Origin: JADHLJ01 sp038118725
GTDB lineage: Bacteria; Pseudomonadota; Alphaproteobacteria; Thalassobaculales; Thalassobaculaceae
NCBI GenBank assembly: GCA_038118725.1
Contig: JAYOIK010000001.1
Span: 69,878-133,877 of the forward strand
Length of the DNA stretch: 64,000 nucleotides
Reading direction: 5' to 3'
Shown here: positions 34,534-46,238 of the stretch, one piece after another
Layout of the letters: every line of letters starts with the position of its first letter
Numbering within the stretch: position 1 is the first letter of the stretch
Translations under genes and position numbers: made by a program
Notes under the pieces: model-generated
The model's input: only the letters and a program-made list of their open reading frames with translations
What the model was told of the DNA's origin: nothing
Databases searched by the model: none

Positions 34534-34833
34534 ATGGTCGCGCGCATCACCGATGGTCTACCGAATGTCGGCGGTATTGGAACCGGCGGTCCCACCCAGA
34601 GAACCCAGGGAACGGGTCAAACCTTCTCGGAATACATCAAGGACGCGACCGCCGGCGCCGTCGACACCCTGCACAAGGGCGAGGCGATGAGCATGCGCGG
34701 CATCGCCGGCGAGGCGGATCTTACCGATGTGGTCGCCGCGGTAAACAGCGCGGAGACCACGCTGCAAGTCGTGACCGGTTTGCGAGACCGGATGATCCAG
34801 GCCTATCAGGAGATCCTGAGAATGCCGATTTGA
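34534..34833 (+). CDS. fliE: FliE, MS-ring-rod junction protein
   Basis: The 99-residue protein has the FliE core FSEYIKDATAGAVDTLHKGE, then EADLTDVVAAVNSAETTLQV and VTGLRDRMIQAYQEILRMPI at the C-terminus. FliE is the first substrate of the export apparatus and joins the rod to the MS ring. The ribosome site GAGGAG precedes it. Confidence 0.94.
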   Translation: MVARITDGLPNVGGIGTGGPTQRTQGTGQTFSEYIKDATAGAVDTLHKGEAMSMRGIAGEADLTDVVAAVNSAETTLQVVTGLRDRMIQAYQEILRMPI

Positions 34834-34873
34834 TGCGGTGTTGGCGCGAATCATTTAAGCTTGGAAAAATCTG

Positions 34874-34892
34874 CCTGGCAATAATTGCCGGG
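34874..34892 (+). other. Small hairpin between fliE and fliQ
   Basis: CCTGGCAATAATTGCCGGG folds into an 8-pair stem (one T-G pair) with a 3-base loop. There is no T-run. It may modulate read-through from the soluble rod genes into the membrane export genes. Confidence 0.4.
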
Positions 34893-34933
34893 CGCGGACG
34901 CGTTGGCGCAACCCGGGAGTGGTCCGAGCGCGC

Positions 34934-35209
34934 ATGAATGAAGCCGAGGCGATCGAGGTTGGCCGCGAGGCGGTGATGGTGATGCTGACCATGTCGGTGC
35001 CCGTCATGGCCGTGGCGCTCGGTGTGGGTTTGATCATCTCGCTGTTTCAGGCGTTGACGCAGTTGCAGGAAATGACCCTGGTTTTCGTGCCCAAGATCAT
35101 CGTGGTCTTCGTGGCCCTGGTGCTGATGATCCCCTTCATGTTCGCGACCCTGGCCGGGTTCATGGAACAGATCGCCGACCGAATGATAGGTTTGGCGGGA
35201 GGAGGATGA
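34934..35209 (+). CDS. fliQ: FliQ, flagellar export gate protein
   Basis: The 91-residue protein begins MNEAEAIEVGREAVMVMLTM and consists of two hydrophobic hairpin helices (VPVMAVALGVGLIISLFQAL; KIIVVFVALVLMIPFMFATL) with the conserved ALTQLQEMTLVFVPK between. ATG 34934 is preferred over GTG 34919 from family starts. FliQ is a gate subunit with FliP and FliR. Confidence 0.93.
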   Translation: MNEAEAIEVGREAVMVMLTMSVPVMAVALGVGLIISLFQALTQLQEMTLVFVPKIIVVFVALVLMIPFMFATLAGFMEQIADRMIGLAGGG

Positions 35210-35288
35210 GGACGATGGCGCGGCGCAAAACCGCCATCGTTTCGCGCCTTCCGGGCGTCATGTTCGCGCCCCGGTTCGTCGACGCGCC

Positions 35289-36056
35289 ATGCCGTTAGAG
35301 CAATATCTTCCCCTTCAGGCCTATGCCTTTCTCGTGATCTTCACGCGGCTGGCGGGTACGGTGATGCTGCTGCCGGGCTTTGGCGAGGCATTCGCGCCAG
35401 AGCGGGTGCGTCTCCTCTTCGCGGTTCTGCTAACGATTGTCGCCGCGCCGTTGGTCGAGCCCTATATCCCGCCGGAACCGAAGAACGTGTTTGCGTTGTT
35501 CGCGCTCTTGGCCGGTGAGTTGCTGGTCGGTATCTATTTGGGGCTGATCTCGCGGATCATGTTGCTGACCTTGGATACCGCCGGGCGTTTCATCTCCACC
35601 AGTATCGGCATGGCGAACGCCCAGATTTTCAATCCCAGCATCGCCAACCAAGCCTCGATCCCGGGACTGATGCTGACCACAATGGGCATCATGGTGCTGT
35701 TCGCGACCAACATGCATCATTTCTTGATACTCGCGGTTATCGACAGCTACACGCTGTTCCCGGTCGGCAACCCCATGCCCTCGGGCGACGCGGCGCTGGT
35801 TATTGCCCGCATGGTCGGCGACAGTTTTCGGTTGGCGCTGCAACTCTCGGCGCCGTTTGTCGTCCTCAGCCTGGTATTTTTCATGGGATTGGGAATTCTC
35901 GCCCGCCTGATGCCGCAATTGCAGATATTTTTCGTGGGCCTTCCGATTCAGTTGGCGGGCGGCATGTTCCTGTTCGCCGCGTCGTTTACTGGTTTGTTCA
36001 CGCTTTTCCTGGAATACTATGCCGAGGGCATTAACGCGTATATCGCGGGTGGCTGA
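35289..36056 (+). CDS. fliR: FliR, flagellar export gate protein
   Basis: The 255-residue membrane protein begins MPLEQYLPLQAYAFLVIFTR and has about six hydrophobic segments. Family blocks include LLPGFGEAFAPERVRLLFAV, LLAGELLVGIYLGLISRIML, DTAGRFISTSIGMANAQIFN and GLGILARLMPQLQIFFVGLP. FliR completes the export gate. flhB follows 15 bases later. Confidence 0.95.
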   Translation: MPLEQYLPLQAYAFLVIFTRLAGTVMLLPGFGEAFAPERVRLLFAVLLTIVAAPLVEPYIPPEPKNVFALFALLAGELLVGIYLGLISRIMLLTLDTAGRFISTSIGMANAQIFNPSIANQASIPGLMLTTMGIMVLFATNMHHFLILAVIDSYTLFPVGNPMPSGDAALVIARMVGDSFRLALQLSAPFVVLSLVFFMGLGILARLMPQLQIFFVGLPIQLAGGMFLFAASFTGLFTLFLEYYAEGINAYIAGG

Positions 36057-36071
36057 GGCAAAGGCGGCGGC

Positions 36072-37145
36072 ATGTCGGACGATCAGGACGACTCACAAAA
36101 AACCGAGGAACCGACCCCGCATAAGCTGTCCGAGGCGCGGCAGAAGGGCAATGTGATCTCGTCCCAGGAGGTATCGAGTTTCGCGATCCTGCTCGGCGGC
36201 GCGTTGACCGCCGCGTTTCTGGGACCCTTCATGGCCGAGAGGATTGCCAACGCGACGGGTTCCTTGTTGGCCAATGCGCACGCGATCAGCTTCGACGCGA
36301 AGAATGTCAGTGACGTCTTGCTGGACGTGTTGTTCGAGGTGTCGATCGGCATGGCCCCGATCGCGCTCTTGCTTGTGGTGCTCGGGGCGGGGGCCAAGCT
36401 CGTTGTGAGCGGGTTCCTGTTCAGCGGCGAGAACATGAAGCCCTCGCTCAGCAAATTGTCCCTGATCAAGGGGCTGAAGCGCATGTTCAGCCTCAAATCG
36501 CTGGTCGAGTTCGCCAAGGGGCTGCTCAAGCTCGCGATCGTCGGGACGATTGTCTATCTGCTCTCGGTACCCGCCGTGGATCAGGTCGAGGTGCTGATGC
36601 AAATGGATGTCGCCGCGGCCGCGGAGGAGACGCGCCTGATTCTGGTTCGGATGTTCTCCGGCGTGGTTGGCGTCATGGCGATCATCGCCGGGCTGGACTA
36701 CATGTATCAACGCCATGAATACATGAAACAAATGCGGATGACCAAGCAGGAGATCAAGGACGAGCACAAGCAGTCCGAAGGTGACCCGATGGTCAAGGGG
36801 CGTCTGCGGCAGATCCGGGCGGAGCGCGCGCGTTCTCGCATGATGGCGGCGGTGCCGACCGCCGATGTGGTCGTCACCAACCCGACGCATTTCGCGGTGG
36901 CGCTGAAATACGAGATCGATTCGATGGGGGCTCCCAAAGTGGTTGCCAAGGGGGTCGATGAAGTTGCGTTCCGGATCCGCGAGGTCGCCAATGAGAACGA
37001 CGTTCCGATCGTCGAGAACCCGCCGCTTGCCCGCGCGCTGTTTAGCGCCGCCGATATCGATGACGAGGTCCCGCCGGAACAATACAAGGCGGTCGCGGAG
37101 GTGATCAGCTATGTCTTCCAACTCAAGAACAAACCGCTCGGCTAG
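36072..37145 (+). CDS. flhB: FlhB, export gate and substrate-specificity switch
   Basis: The 357-residue protein begins MSDDQDDSQKTEEPTPHKLS, the usual FlhB start. It has four membrane segments to about residue 210, then the cytoplasmic domain with the autocleavage motif NPTH at 270-273. It ends EVISYVFQLKNKPLG. Cleavage at NPTH switches export from rod/hook to filament proteins. A short FlhB-domain paralogue lies at 33039. Confidence 0.97.
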   Translation: MSDDQDDSQKTEEPTPHKLSEARQKGNVISSQEVSSFAILLGGALTAAFLGPFMAERIANATGSLLANAHAISFDAKNVSDVLLDVLFEVSIGMAPIALLLVVLGAGAKLVVSGFLFSGENMKPSLSKLSLIKGLKRMFSLKSLVEFAKGLLKLAIVGTIVYLLSVPAVDQVEVLMQMDVAAAAEETRLILVRMFSGVVGVMAIIAGLDYMYQRHEYMKQMRMTKQEIKDEHKQSEGDPMVKGRLRQIRAERARSRMMAAVPTADVVVTNPTHFAVALKYEIDSMGAPKVVAKGVDEVAFRIREVANENDVPIVENPPLARALFSAADIDDEVPPEQYKAVAEVISYVFQLKNKPLG

Positions 37146-37210
37146 TCCGGGGCAACGCCATCACGCGGTATCGGGCCTAGATGGCGCCATAGATTGACAT
37201 CGCCTGGTGG

Positions 37211-39277
37211 TTGGCTTCGGGGCTCGCGGTCGCGTTGGCCGTCGTCCTATGGCGAGTGATGCATTTGTCCCGGGAGCTATCTCGCGCGACCGCTCCAGAT
37301 GAGAGCTCGGCCGACACCGGCCCCAACACCGATACCGGCCCCAACACCGGCCCCGACACCGGCGATGTCGTCGATCTGTCCGGCGACACGGCAAGTCGGC
37401 CAGTTGGTTTCGATATTGATGATTGGCCGCTTCCGGTTTGTGTTTTCACTCCCGAGGGACGCGTTGAGAGGGTGAACCGCGCCTTCATGGCATGGCATGG
37501 CGGCGCGGGGGTGAATGACCTTCCGGATAACCCGAAGGCGGTCGCGCGCCTACGGCTATTGATCTCGCGACTATCGCTCGCCGACGTGGATTTGGACGGC
37601 GCGTGGAGTGTCGAGGGGAGTGTCGTTGAACTGGAGGCGGATGACGGGCGGGTTGAATCTTTCATGGCGCGATTCTCCGCGGCGGACGGCAAAAGCGCGA
37701 AGCGGTTCTGCGTGCTCTCGCCGATTTCCGATGATGGAGCCGCCGATCCCTTGAACGCGTTTATCGACGAAGCACCCTTCGGCGTGGCTCTGATCGAAGC
37801 CGACGGAAGAATATTGGCCGCCAATCAGGCCATGACGCGACTAACCGGCGGCCCGGACGGGGGAAGCGGCGTTCTGAGCGGCCGTGATTTCTCGGCGCTT
37901 GTCCAAGCTTCGGATCGACCGACACTCGGCGCGTTGATTGCCGCCGCCCGTGCCGAGGGGAAAGCGGAAGGCGAATTGGCTCTCGCCAATATCGACGGCG
38001 AGGGACGCTTCGTCTCCGCCGTCCTTCACGACGCGACGGAGGGGGGGATGGGTGCACGTTCCGGCGCGATTGTTATCTACCTCGTGGATGTGTCCAGCCG
38101 ACGCGAGCTCGAGGAACGCATGATCCAGTCCCAGAAAATGCAAGCGGTCGGCCAATTGGCCGGGGGGATCGCCCATGACTTCAACAATCTGCTCACCGCC
38201 ATGAGCGGGTTCTGCGATCTTCTCCTGACCCGCCACCGTTCCGGCGACCCGTCCTTCGCGGATATCATGCAAATCAGACAGAACGCGAACCGCGCGGCCA
38301 ATCTGGTGCGACAGCTCTTGGCGTTTTCTCGACGGCAGGCCTTGAACGCCCGAGTCGTCGATGTGAGTGAAACCCTGGCGGATCTGTCGCATCTGCTGCG
38401 GCGCCTGATCGGCGCGGATATCGATCTCAGGATAACCCATGGTCGCGGCCTGAAACCGGTCCTGGTTGATCAGAGCCAGCTGGAGCAAGTGTTGGTCAAC
38501 CTGATTGTGAACGCGCGGGACGCCATGGACGGATCCGGCGTCATTCAGGTCAGGACCTACAATGTGCGGGTCGATCGCCCACTCCGGCGGCGCGATGAAA
38601 CGGTGCCCGTGGGCGACTATGTCTTGATCGAGGTCGGCGATTCGGGGGCCGGCGTCCCGGAGGAGAATCTCGATCGTGTCTTCGAGCCGTTCTTCTCGAC
38701 GAAGGAGGTCGGGGCCGGCACCGGGCTTGGATTGTCCACGGTCTATGGCATCGTCAAGCAAACCAACGGCTTCGTTTTCTTGGAAAGTGTCGTTGGGGAG
38801 GGCGCGACCTTCTCGATCTACCTGCCGGCGCATGACGGTAGGGCCGATCCCGACCTGGAACCCGTCGCGTCCTCGGCGAAGGGGGGCGAGGCGGAGGGTG
38901 ATCTTACCGGTGTCGGGACGATCCTCTTGGTTGAGGACGAGGATCCGGTTCGTCTTTTCGCCGCCCGGGCGCTTAGGGGCAAGGGCTATACGGTGCTCGA
39001 GGCCCGCACGGGAGAGATCGCGGTTTCCATGATGCGTGACGGGAAGGAACGGATTGATCTGTTGATCACCGATGTCATGATGCCGGGAATGGACGGTCCC
39101 AGCCTGATCCGGGAGCTTCGCGACATCGAGGTCGAGGTGCCGGTAATCTGTATCTCCGGATATTCCAAGGATGCCCTGCGGCAGCGAATCAGCGAGGATG
39201 AGGCGGTTCATTTTCTGCCCAAGCCCTTCAGCTTGAAGCAACTGGCCGCGAAGGCGCGGGATGTGTTGAGCGGCTGA
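37211..39277 (+). CDS. cckA: CckA, hybrid histidine kinase of the CtrA cell-cycle pathway
   Basis: The protein has an N-terminal membrane segment, two PAS-like regions (about 65-150 and 175-285), a HisKA domain with SQKMQAVGQLAGGIAHDFNN (His about 322) and a HATPase domain (NLIVNARDAM; GAGTGLGLSTVYGIVKQTNG). A receiver domain ends it (ILLVEDEDPVRLFAARALRG; Asp about 621). This is the CckA layout, which phosphorylates CtrA through ChpT. The start is unclear. The open frame begins after a TAG at 37190, with TTG 37211 the first plausible codon. An ATG at 37181 lies in the same frame just before that TAG. Confidence 0.88.
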   Translation: MASGLAVALAVVLWRVMHLSRELSRATAPDESSADTGPNTDTGPNTGPDTGDVVDLSGDTASRPVGFDIDDWPLPVCVFTPEGRVERVNRAFMAWHGGAGVNDLPDNPKAVARLRLLISRLSLADVDLDGAWSVEGSVVELEADDGRVESFMARFSAADGKSAKRFCVLSPISDDGAADPLNAFIDEAPFGVALIEADGRILAANQAMTRLTGGPDGGSGVLSGRDFSALVQASDRPTLGALIAAARAEGKAEGELALANIDGEGRFVSAVLHDATEGGMGARSGAIVIYLVDVSSRRELEERMIQSQKMQAVGQLAGGIAHDFNNLLTAMSGFCDLLLTRHRSGDPSFADIMQIRQNANRAANLVRQLLAFSRRQALNARVVDVSETLADLSHLLRRLIGADIDLRITHGRGLKPVLVDQSQLEQVLVNLIVNARDAMDGSGVIQVRTYNVRVDRPLRRRDETVPVGDYVLIEVGDSGAGVPEENLDRVFEPFFSTKEVGAGTGLGLSTVYGIVKQTNGFVFLESVVGEGATFSIYLPAHDGRADPDLEPVASSAKGGEAEGDLTGVGTILLVEDEDPVRLFAARALRGKGYTVLEARTGEIAVSMMRDGKERIDLLITDVMMPGMDGPSLIRELRDIEVEVPVICISGYSKDALRQRISEDEAVHFLPKPFSLKQLAAKARDVLSG
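37313..37363 (+). repeat. Degenerate short tandem repeats in cckA
   Basis: The linker after the membrane segment repeats GACACCGGCCCCAACACC with small changes and encodes DTGPNTDTGPNTGPDTGD. It is in frame and lies before the first PAS region. Confidence 0.85.
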
Positions 39278-39602
39278 ACATTGGACGGAGCCGCCTACGC
39301 ATCACTAAACCTAGGATTTCCTTGGAAAGCGCCTACAGGATCTAGGGTGGTGCTCAACAAATTGCGAATCGCGATCAGCGAATCCTCTATTTCGACGAGA
39401 ACAAACCGAGAAAATAACACTTGTTGATGTGAACAAACATGGTACATTGATGCTTGAAGCGATTGACGGCGGACACGGGTCACGAGCCCGAAATGCCCTG
39501 GATCAAGCGGTTTATCGGACGGTTCAAGCCGGGGATTGACCTCGATGCGCGGTTCCAACCGCGTTGATACCTGCCAGTGCGTGTGAGATATGGAGGCTGA
39601 GA
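39278..39602 (+). promoter_or_regulatory. recA upstream region with two imperfect LexA-type boxes
   Basis: This 325-base gap has no gene. Two sites 32 bases apart resemble the alphaproteobacterial SOS operator GAAC-N7-GAAC with one mismatch each: GAACAAACCGAGAAA (39399-39413) and GAACAAACATGGTAC (39431-39445). Their shared first eight bases support a common binding site. No clear -35/-10 pair was assigned. Confidence 0.4.
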
Positions 39603-40691
39603 ATGTCGGTTACACCCCTTAGAGTTGTGGATCGGGATCCCATGGATAAGTCCAAGGCACTAGAAGCGGCGCTCGGCCAAATTGACAAGGCCTTCGGCAA
39701 GGGCTCCGTGATGAAGCTCGGTCAGCGCCAGTCGGCGATCGATATCGAGGCGATTTCCACGGGCTCGCTTGGCCTGGATATCGGCCTCGGCATTGGTGGT
39801 TTGCCCAAGGGCCGGGTCGTGGAGATCTATGGTCCAGAAAGCTCGGGCAAGACCACCCTGGCCTTGCATGTGATCGCCGAGGCCCAGAAGAAGGGCGGGA
39901 TTTGTGCGTTCGTCGACGCCGAGCACGCGCTTGATCCCGGTTATGCGCGCAAGCTTGGCGTGGATATCGACGAGATGTTGATCTCTCAGCCCGACGCCGG
40001 TGAGCAGGCCCTGGAAATCGCCGACACGCTGGTGCGGTCCGGCGCCATCGACGTGCTGGTTGTCGACTCGGTCGCCGCCCTGGTGCCTCGGGCCGAGCTC
40101 GAGGGGGAGATGGGCGACAGTCATGTCGGCCTTCAGGCCAGGTTGATGAGCCAAGCCTTGCGCAAGTTGACCTCGTCGATTTCCAAATCCAATTGCCTGG
40201 TGATCTTCATCAACCAGATCCGCCTTAAGATCGGCGTGATGTTCGGCAGTCCCGAGACCACCAGCGGCGGCAACGCCCTGAAGTTCTACGCCTCGGTGCG
40301 CTTGGATATCCGTCGGATCGGCGCGATCAAGGATCGAGACGAGGTGGTCGGCAATCAAACCCGGGTGAAGGTGGTCAAGAACAAGATGGCGCCGCCGTTC
40401 CGGGTGATCGAGTTCGATATCATGTACGGCGAGGGCGTCTCGAAGACCGGCGAGCTGTTGGATCTCGGTGTCAATGCGGGGATCGTCGAAAAGTCAGGAT
40501 CGTGGTTCAGCTATAGTGGCGAGCGCATCGGTCAGGGCCGGGAGAACGCCAAGACCTTCCTGCGCGAGCATCCGGAAATGGCGGACGCGATCGAAGCCGC
40601 GATCCGCAAGAACGCCGGTCTGGTCGCCGACGCCATGATGGCTGGTCCGGACCCGGCGACCGAGCAAGACGATGCAGGCGAGGGGCTCTGA
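39603..40691 (+). CDS. recA: RecA recombinase
   Basis: RecA pairs homologous DNA and triggers LexA self-cleavage. The 362-residue protein has AALGQIDKAFGKGSVMKLG, the Walker A GPESSGKTT, the motif VVDSVAALVPRAELEGEMGD and NQIRLKIGVMFGSPETTSGG. ATG 39603 follows TGGAGG at the right distance. The frame runs back to 39564 through a TTG, which is not preferred. A 214-base gap with no visible gene separates it from alaS. Confidence 0.98.
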   Translation: MSVTPLRVVDRDPMDKSKALEAALGQIDKAFGKGSVMKLGQRQSAIDIEAISTGSLGLDIGLGIGGLPKGRVVEIYGPESSGKTTLALHVIAEAQKKGGICAFVDAEHALDPGYARKLGVDIDEMLISQPDAGEQALEIADTLVRSGAIDVLVVDSVAALVPRAELEGEMGDSHVGLQARLMSQALRKLTSSISKSNCLVIFINQIRLKIGVMFGSPETTSGGNALKFYASVRLDIRRIGAIKDRDEVVGNQTRVKVVKNKMAPPFRVIEFDIMYGEGVSKTGELLDLGVNAGIVEKSGSWFSYSGERIGQGRENAKTFLREHPEMADAIEAAIRKNAGLVADAMMAGPDPATEQDDAGEGL

Positions 40692-40905
40692 GCGGACCAG
40701 GGTGTCGTTCCGGGCTTCCGCCGACGAAAGCCGAGATAACAACGCCGAGGTCACTAGGCGCGCCAACAAATGGGCGATGCCGTCGGGAGCGCCGGCGGCT
40801 CGTCTGGACTTGAGCGCGGCTAACCAGTAAAACCCGTCTCCGCCGAGGCGCGCGGGCGTTGAGCTGTCCGCTTGGCTAGGGGCCCGGCTAGGGGATGGCA
40901 GGATC

Positions 40906-43575
<2,670 letters not shown>

Positions 43576-43685
43576 ACCGGGGGCGCGACAACGTCCATGG
43601 TAGAGAGCTAACTGGGACATGAAACTAATGGGCCGTCGGGCTGGTTTCCACGCGCGGCGGCGATCGGATAATCAAGGGAGTTCCG

Positions 43686-44546
43686 ATGAGTGAGCAAAAA
43701 CGGTTCGGTGGAACCGATTCCTATATCGCCACCGAGGATCTGATGGTCGCGGTGAATGCCGCGGTGACCCTGGAACGGCCCTTGCTGGTGAAGGGAGAAC
43801 CGGGAACCGGCAAGACCGTCCTGGCCCATGAAGTCGCGGCGGCGCTCGGAATGCCCCTGATCGAATGGCATATCAAATCCACCACCAAGGCCCAGCAGGG
43901 GCTGTACGAGTACGACGCGGTCTCGCGCCTGCGCGACAGCCAGCTCGGCGACGAGCGGGTGAAGGATATCTCCAACTACATCCAGCGCGGCAAGCTCTGG
44001 GACGCGTTTACCGCCGAGGAACAGGTCGTGCTTTTGATCGACGAGATCGACAAGGCGGATATCGAGTTTCCGAACGATCTGCTGCTCGAGCTCGATCGCA
44101 TGGAGTTCTTCGTTTACGAAACCAAGGAGCGGGTCAAGGCGACCCGGCGCCCGATCGTCATCATCACCTCGAACAATGAGAAAGAGCTTCCAGACGCGTT
44201 CCTACGTCGATGCTTCTTCCATTACATTCGCTTCCCGGACGCCGAGACCATGGAACAGATTGTCCATGTTCATCACCCGGATTTGAAGAAGGAACTCCTG
44301 CACGAGGCGCTTTCGGCCTTCTTCGAGGTGCGCGAGGTCCCAGGCCTGAAGAAAAAGCCCTCGACATCGGAGCTGTTGGATTGGATCAAGCTTCTGGTTG
44401 TCGAGGACATCCCGCCCGAGGCGCTGAAGCTGAAGGACAAGAAGGACATCATTCCGCCGCTTTATGGCGCCCTGCTGAAGAACGAGCAGGATGTCCATCT
44501 TTTCGAACGGCTCGCGTTCCTGGCGCGCCGGGAGAGCAGGAGCTAG
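43686..44546 (+). CDS. MoxR-type AAA+ ATPase
   Basis: The 286-residue protein has Walker A GEPGTGKT (about residues 38-45), Walker B VVLLIDEIDKAD and sensor 1 PIVIITSNNEKELPDAFLRR. MoxR ATPases act as chaperones with VWA partners, maturing metal enzymes or envelope complexes. The partner VWA protein is encoded at 45060, separated by a small secreted protein gene. The substrate is not apparent from sequence. Confidence 0.93.
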   Translation: MSEQKRFGGTDSYIATEDLMVAVNAAVTLERPLLVKGEPGTGKTVLAHEVAAALGMPLIEWHIKSTTKAQQGLYEYDAVSRLRDSQLGDERVKDISNYIQRGKLWDAFTAEEQVVLLIDEIDKADIEFPNDLLLELDRMEFFVYETKERVKATRRPIVIITSNNEKELPDAFLRRCFFHYIRFPDAETMEQIVHVHHPDLKKELLHEALSAFFEVREVPGLKKKPSTSELLDWIKLLVVEDIPPEALKLKDKKDIIPPLYGALLKNEQDVHLFERLAFLARRESRS

Positions 44547-44553
44547 CGGCGAT

Positions 44554-44955
44554 ATGCGGACAGCCCGCGCATATCGGCGGTCCCATCCGGGGCGTCTCGC
44601 GGCGCTCTCGATGGCCGGTCTGCTGTTGTTCGGGGCGCCCGCGTCGGCGGGTGGGTTCGCGGAAAAGGCCAGGACGGAACTCGAGGCCTTGGGGACCCAT
44701 GCCGGCTACATCGTCGCGACCATCGGCCCCTGCGGCGGCAATGACGCCGAGATCGAGTACTTCACCGGCCAGGTGCGCAAGATGCTGATAGGTATTGGTG
44801 GAGACGACGCCGATTTTGCTATCGTGCAAGCGGCGATGGCCAAGGGCCGCGCCGCCGCGCAACCCCAGGGCCGCGACTGCACCGACGAGGGTGGCATGGC
44901 CTTGGCGACAAAGCTGGTCGTCCTGCGGGACGCGATACGCGAGGCCGGCGAATAG
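44554..44955 (+). CDS. Small secreted protein of unknown function
   Basis: The 133-residue protein starts MRTARAYRRSHPGRLAALSM and has a signal peptide (RLAALSMAGLLLFGAPASAG). The mature part has two cysteines (IGPCGGND and GRDCTDEG) that could form a disulfide. The start lies 7 bases after the MoxR stop codon, so it is in the same operon. I do not recognise a family. Its position between MoxR and VWA suggests it may be handled by that pair, but this is only position. Confidence 0.7.
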   Translation: MRTARAYRRSHPGRLAALSMAGLLLFGAPASAGGFAEKARTELEALGTHAGYIVATIGPCGGNDAEIEYFTGQVRKMLIGIGGDDADFAIVQAAMAKGRAAAQPQGRDCTDEGGMALATKLVVLRDAIREAGE

Positions 44956-44983
44956 CGGGTATCCTGGCGTCGAAAGGCGCCAG

Positions 44984-45043
44984 GACGCCCAATGGGATAC
45001 CAAGTGAGATGTCCATTGAGATGCCCAGTGGGACGCCAAGCGG
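44984..45043. repeat. Degenerate 12-base tandem repeats, five units
   Basis: Units starting at 44984, 44996, 45008, 45020 and 45032 follow a consensus near GATGCCCAGTGG. They fill most of the 104-base gap between the small secreted protein and the VWA gene. No gene uses them. Confidence 0.75.
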
Positions 45044-45059
45044 AAGGTAGGACCGGATA

Positions 45060-46238
45060 ATGTTCACGACGTTCTTCTACTCGCTCAAGAAGGCCGAGAT
45101 TCCGGTCTCGTTGAAGGAATACCTCACGCTTCTGGAAGCGGTGAAGCAGGGGGTTCCCGACTATTCCATCGACAATTTCTACTTCCTCTCGCGCGCTACC
45201 CTGGTCAAGGACGAACGGCACATCGACCGCTTTGATCAGGTCTTCGGTCAGGTCTTCAAGGGGTTGGAACTGCTGGACGAATTGTTCGGCAAGGACATTC
45301 CCGAGGAGTGGTTGCGCTCGATGGCCGAGCTGCACCTCACCGATGAGGAAAAGGCCCAGATCGAGGCCATGGGCGGCTGGGAAGAGTTGATGGAGACGCT
45401 GAAGAAGCGGCTTGAGGAACAGAAGGGCCGTCACCAGGGCGGCAACAAATGGATCGGGACCGGCGGCAAGTCGCCCTTCGGCGCCGACGGCTATAATCCC
45501 AAGGGCGTGCGCATCGGTCAGCAGGAAGGTCGCAACCGCCGCGCCGTGAAGGTCTGGGACAAGCGCGAGTACAAGAATCTCGACGACACGGTCGAGATCG
45601 GCACCCGGAACATCAAGATCGCGCTGCGCAAACTGCGCCGCTTCGCCCGCGAGGGCGTGCCCGACCAATTGGACCTGCCGGATACCATCACCTCGACGGC
45701 GCGCAACGGCGGATATCTGGATCTCAAGATGGTGCCCGAGCGCCGCAACGTGGTGAACGTACTCCTGTTCTTCGATGTCGGCGGCTCGATGGACCCCTAT
45801 GTGAAACTGACCGAGGAGTTGTTCTCGGCGGCGCGCAGCGAGTTCAAGCATCTCGAATATTTCTACTTCCACAACTGCCCCTATGAAGGGCTCTGGAAGG
45901 ACAATCGGCGCCGTCATATCGAGAAGATCCCGACCTGGGAGGTGCTGAACACCTACGGTGCCAACTACAAATGCATTTTCGTCGGTGATGCCTCGATGAG
46001 TCCCTACGAGATCACCGTCGCGGGCGGTAGCGTGGAGCATATGAACCCCGAACCGGGCGCGGTTTGGATTCAGCGCTTCCAGAGCCATTTCTCGCGCTGT
46101 GTCTGGCTTAACCCGACCCAGGAAAAATACTGGCGCTACACAAGGTCGATCGAAATGGTCGAGGAACTGCTCGACGGTAATATGTTCCCGCTGACCATTG
46201 GCGGCCTGGATGACGCGATCAAGGAACTGAAGTCTTGA
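45060..46238 (+). CDS. VWA domain protein of the CoxE type
   Basis: The 392-residue protein has an N-terminal helical part (MFTTFFYSLKKAEIPVSLKE) and a C-terminal VWA-like domain with a MIDAS-type motif FFDVGGSMDPYV. The later blocks are YFHNCPYEGLWKDNRRRHIE, CIFVGDASMSPYEITVAGG and CVWLNPTQEKYWRYTRSI. CoxE-like proteins pair with MoxR ATPases, and the MoxR gene lies just upstream. The end overlaps the NlpC/P60 gene by 4 bases. Confidence 0.9.
   Translation: MFTTFFYSLKKAEIPVSLKEYLTLLEAVKQGVPDYSIDNFYFLSRATLVKDERHIDRFDQVFGQVFKGLELLDELFGKDIPEEWLRSMAELHLTDEEKAQIEAMGGWEELMETLKKRLEEQKGRHQGGNKWIGTGGKSPFGADGYNPKGVRIGQQEGRNRRAVKVWDKREYKNLDDTVEIGTRNIKIALRKLRRFAREGVPDQLDLPDTITSTARNGGYLDLKMVPERRNVVNVLLFFDVGGSMDPYVKLTEELFSAARSEFKHLEYFYFHNCPYEGLWKDNRRRHIEKIPTWEVLNTYGANYKCIFVGDASMSPYEITVAGGSVEHMNPEPGAVWIQRFQSHFSRCVWLNPTQEKYWRYTRSIEMVEELLDGNMFPLTIGGLDDAIKELKS

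Noticed and set aside
34919..34933. GTG start for fliQ at 34919
   Set aside because: Family members begin at the MNEAEA position, and the GGGAG ribosome-like sequence overlaps the GTG.
12849..37192. Two in-frame TAG codons (enoyl-CoA hydratase, cckA) as evidence of amber suppression
   Set aside because: Several intact genes, such as flgK, end in TAG. Suppression would extend them, and no suppressor tRNA is in the window.
37841..39241. Minus-strand open frame of 466 codons opposite cckA
   Set aside because: The plus frame matches all kinase and receiver motifs. The minus frame shows none.
40692..40905. Possible tRNA, T-box or riboswitch between recA and alaS
   Set aside because: No cloverleaf, T-box sequence or terminator-antiterminator pair could be drawn.
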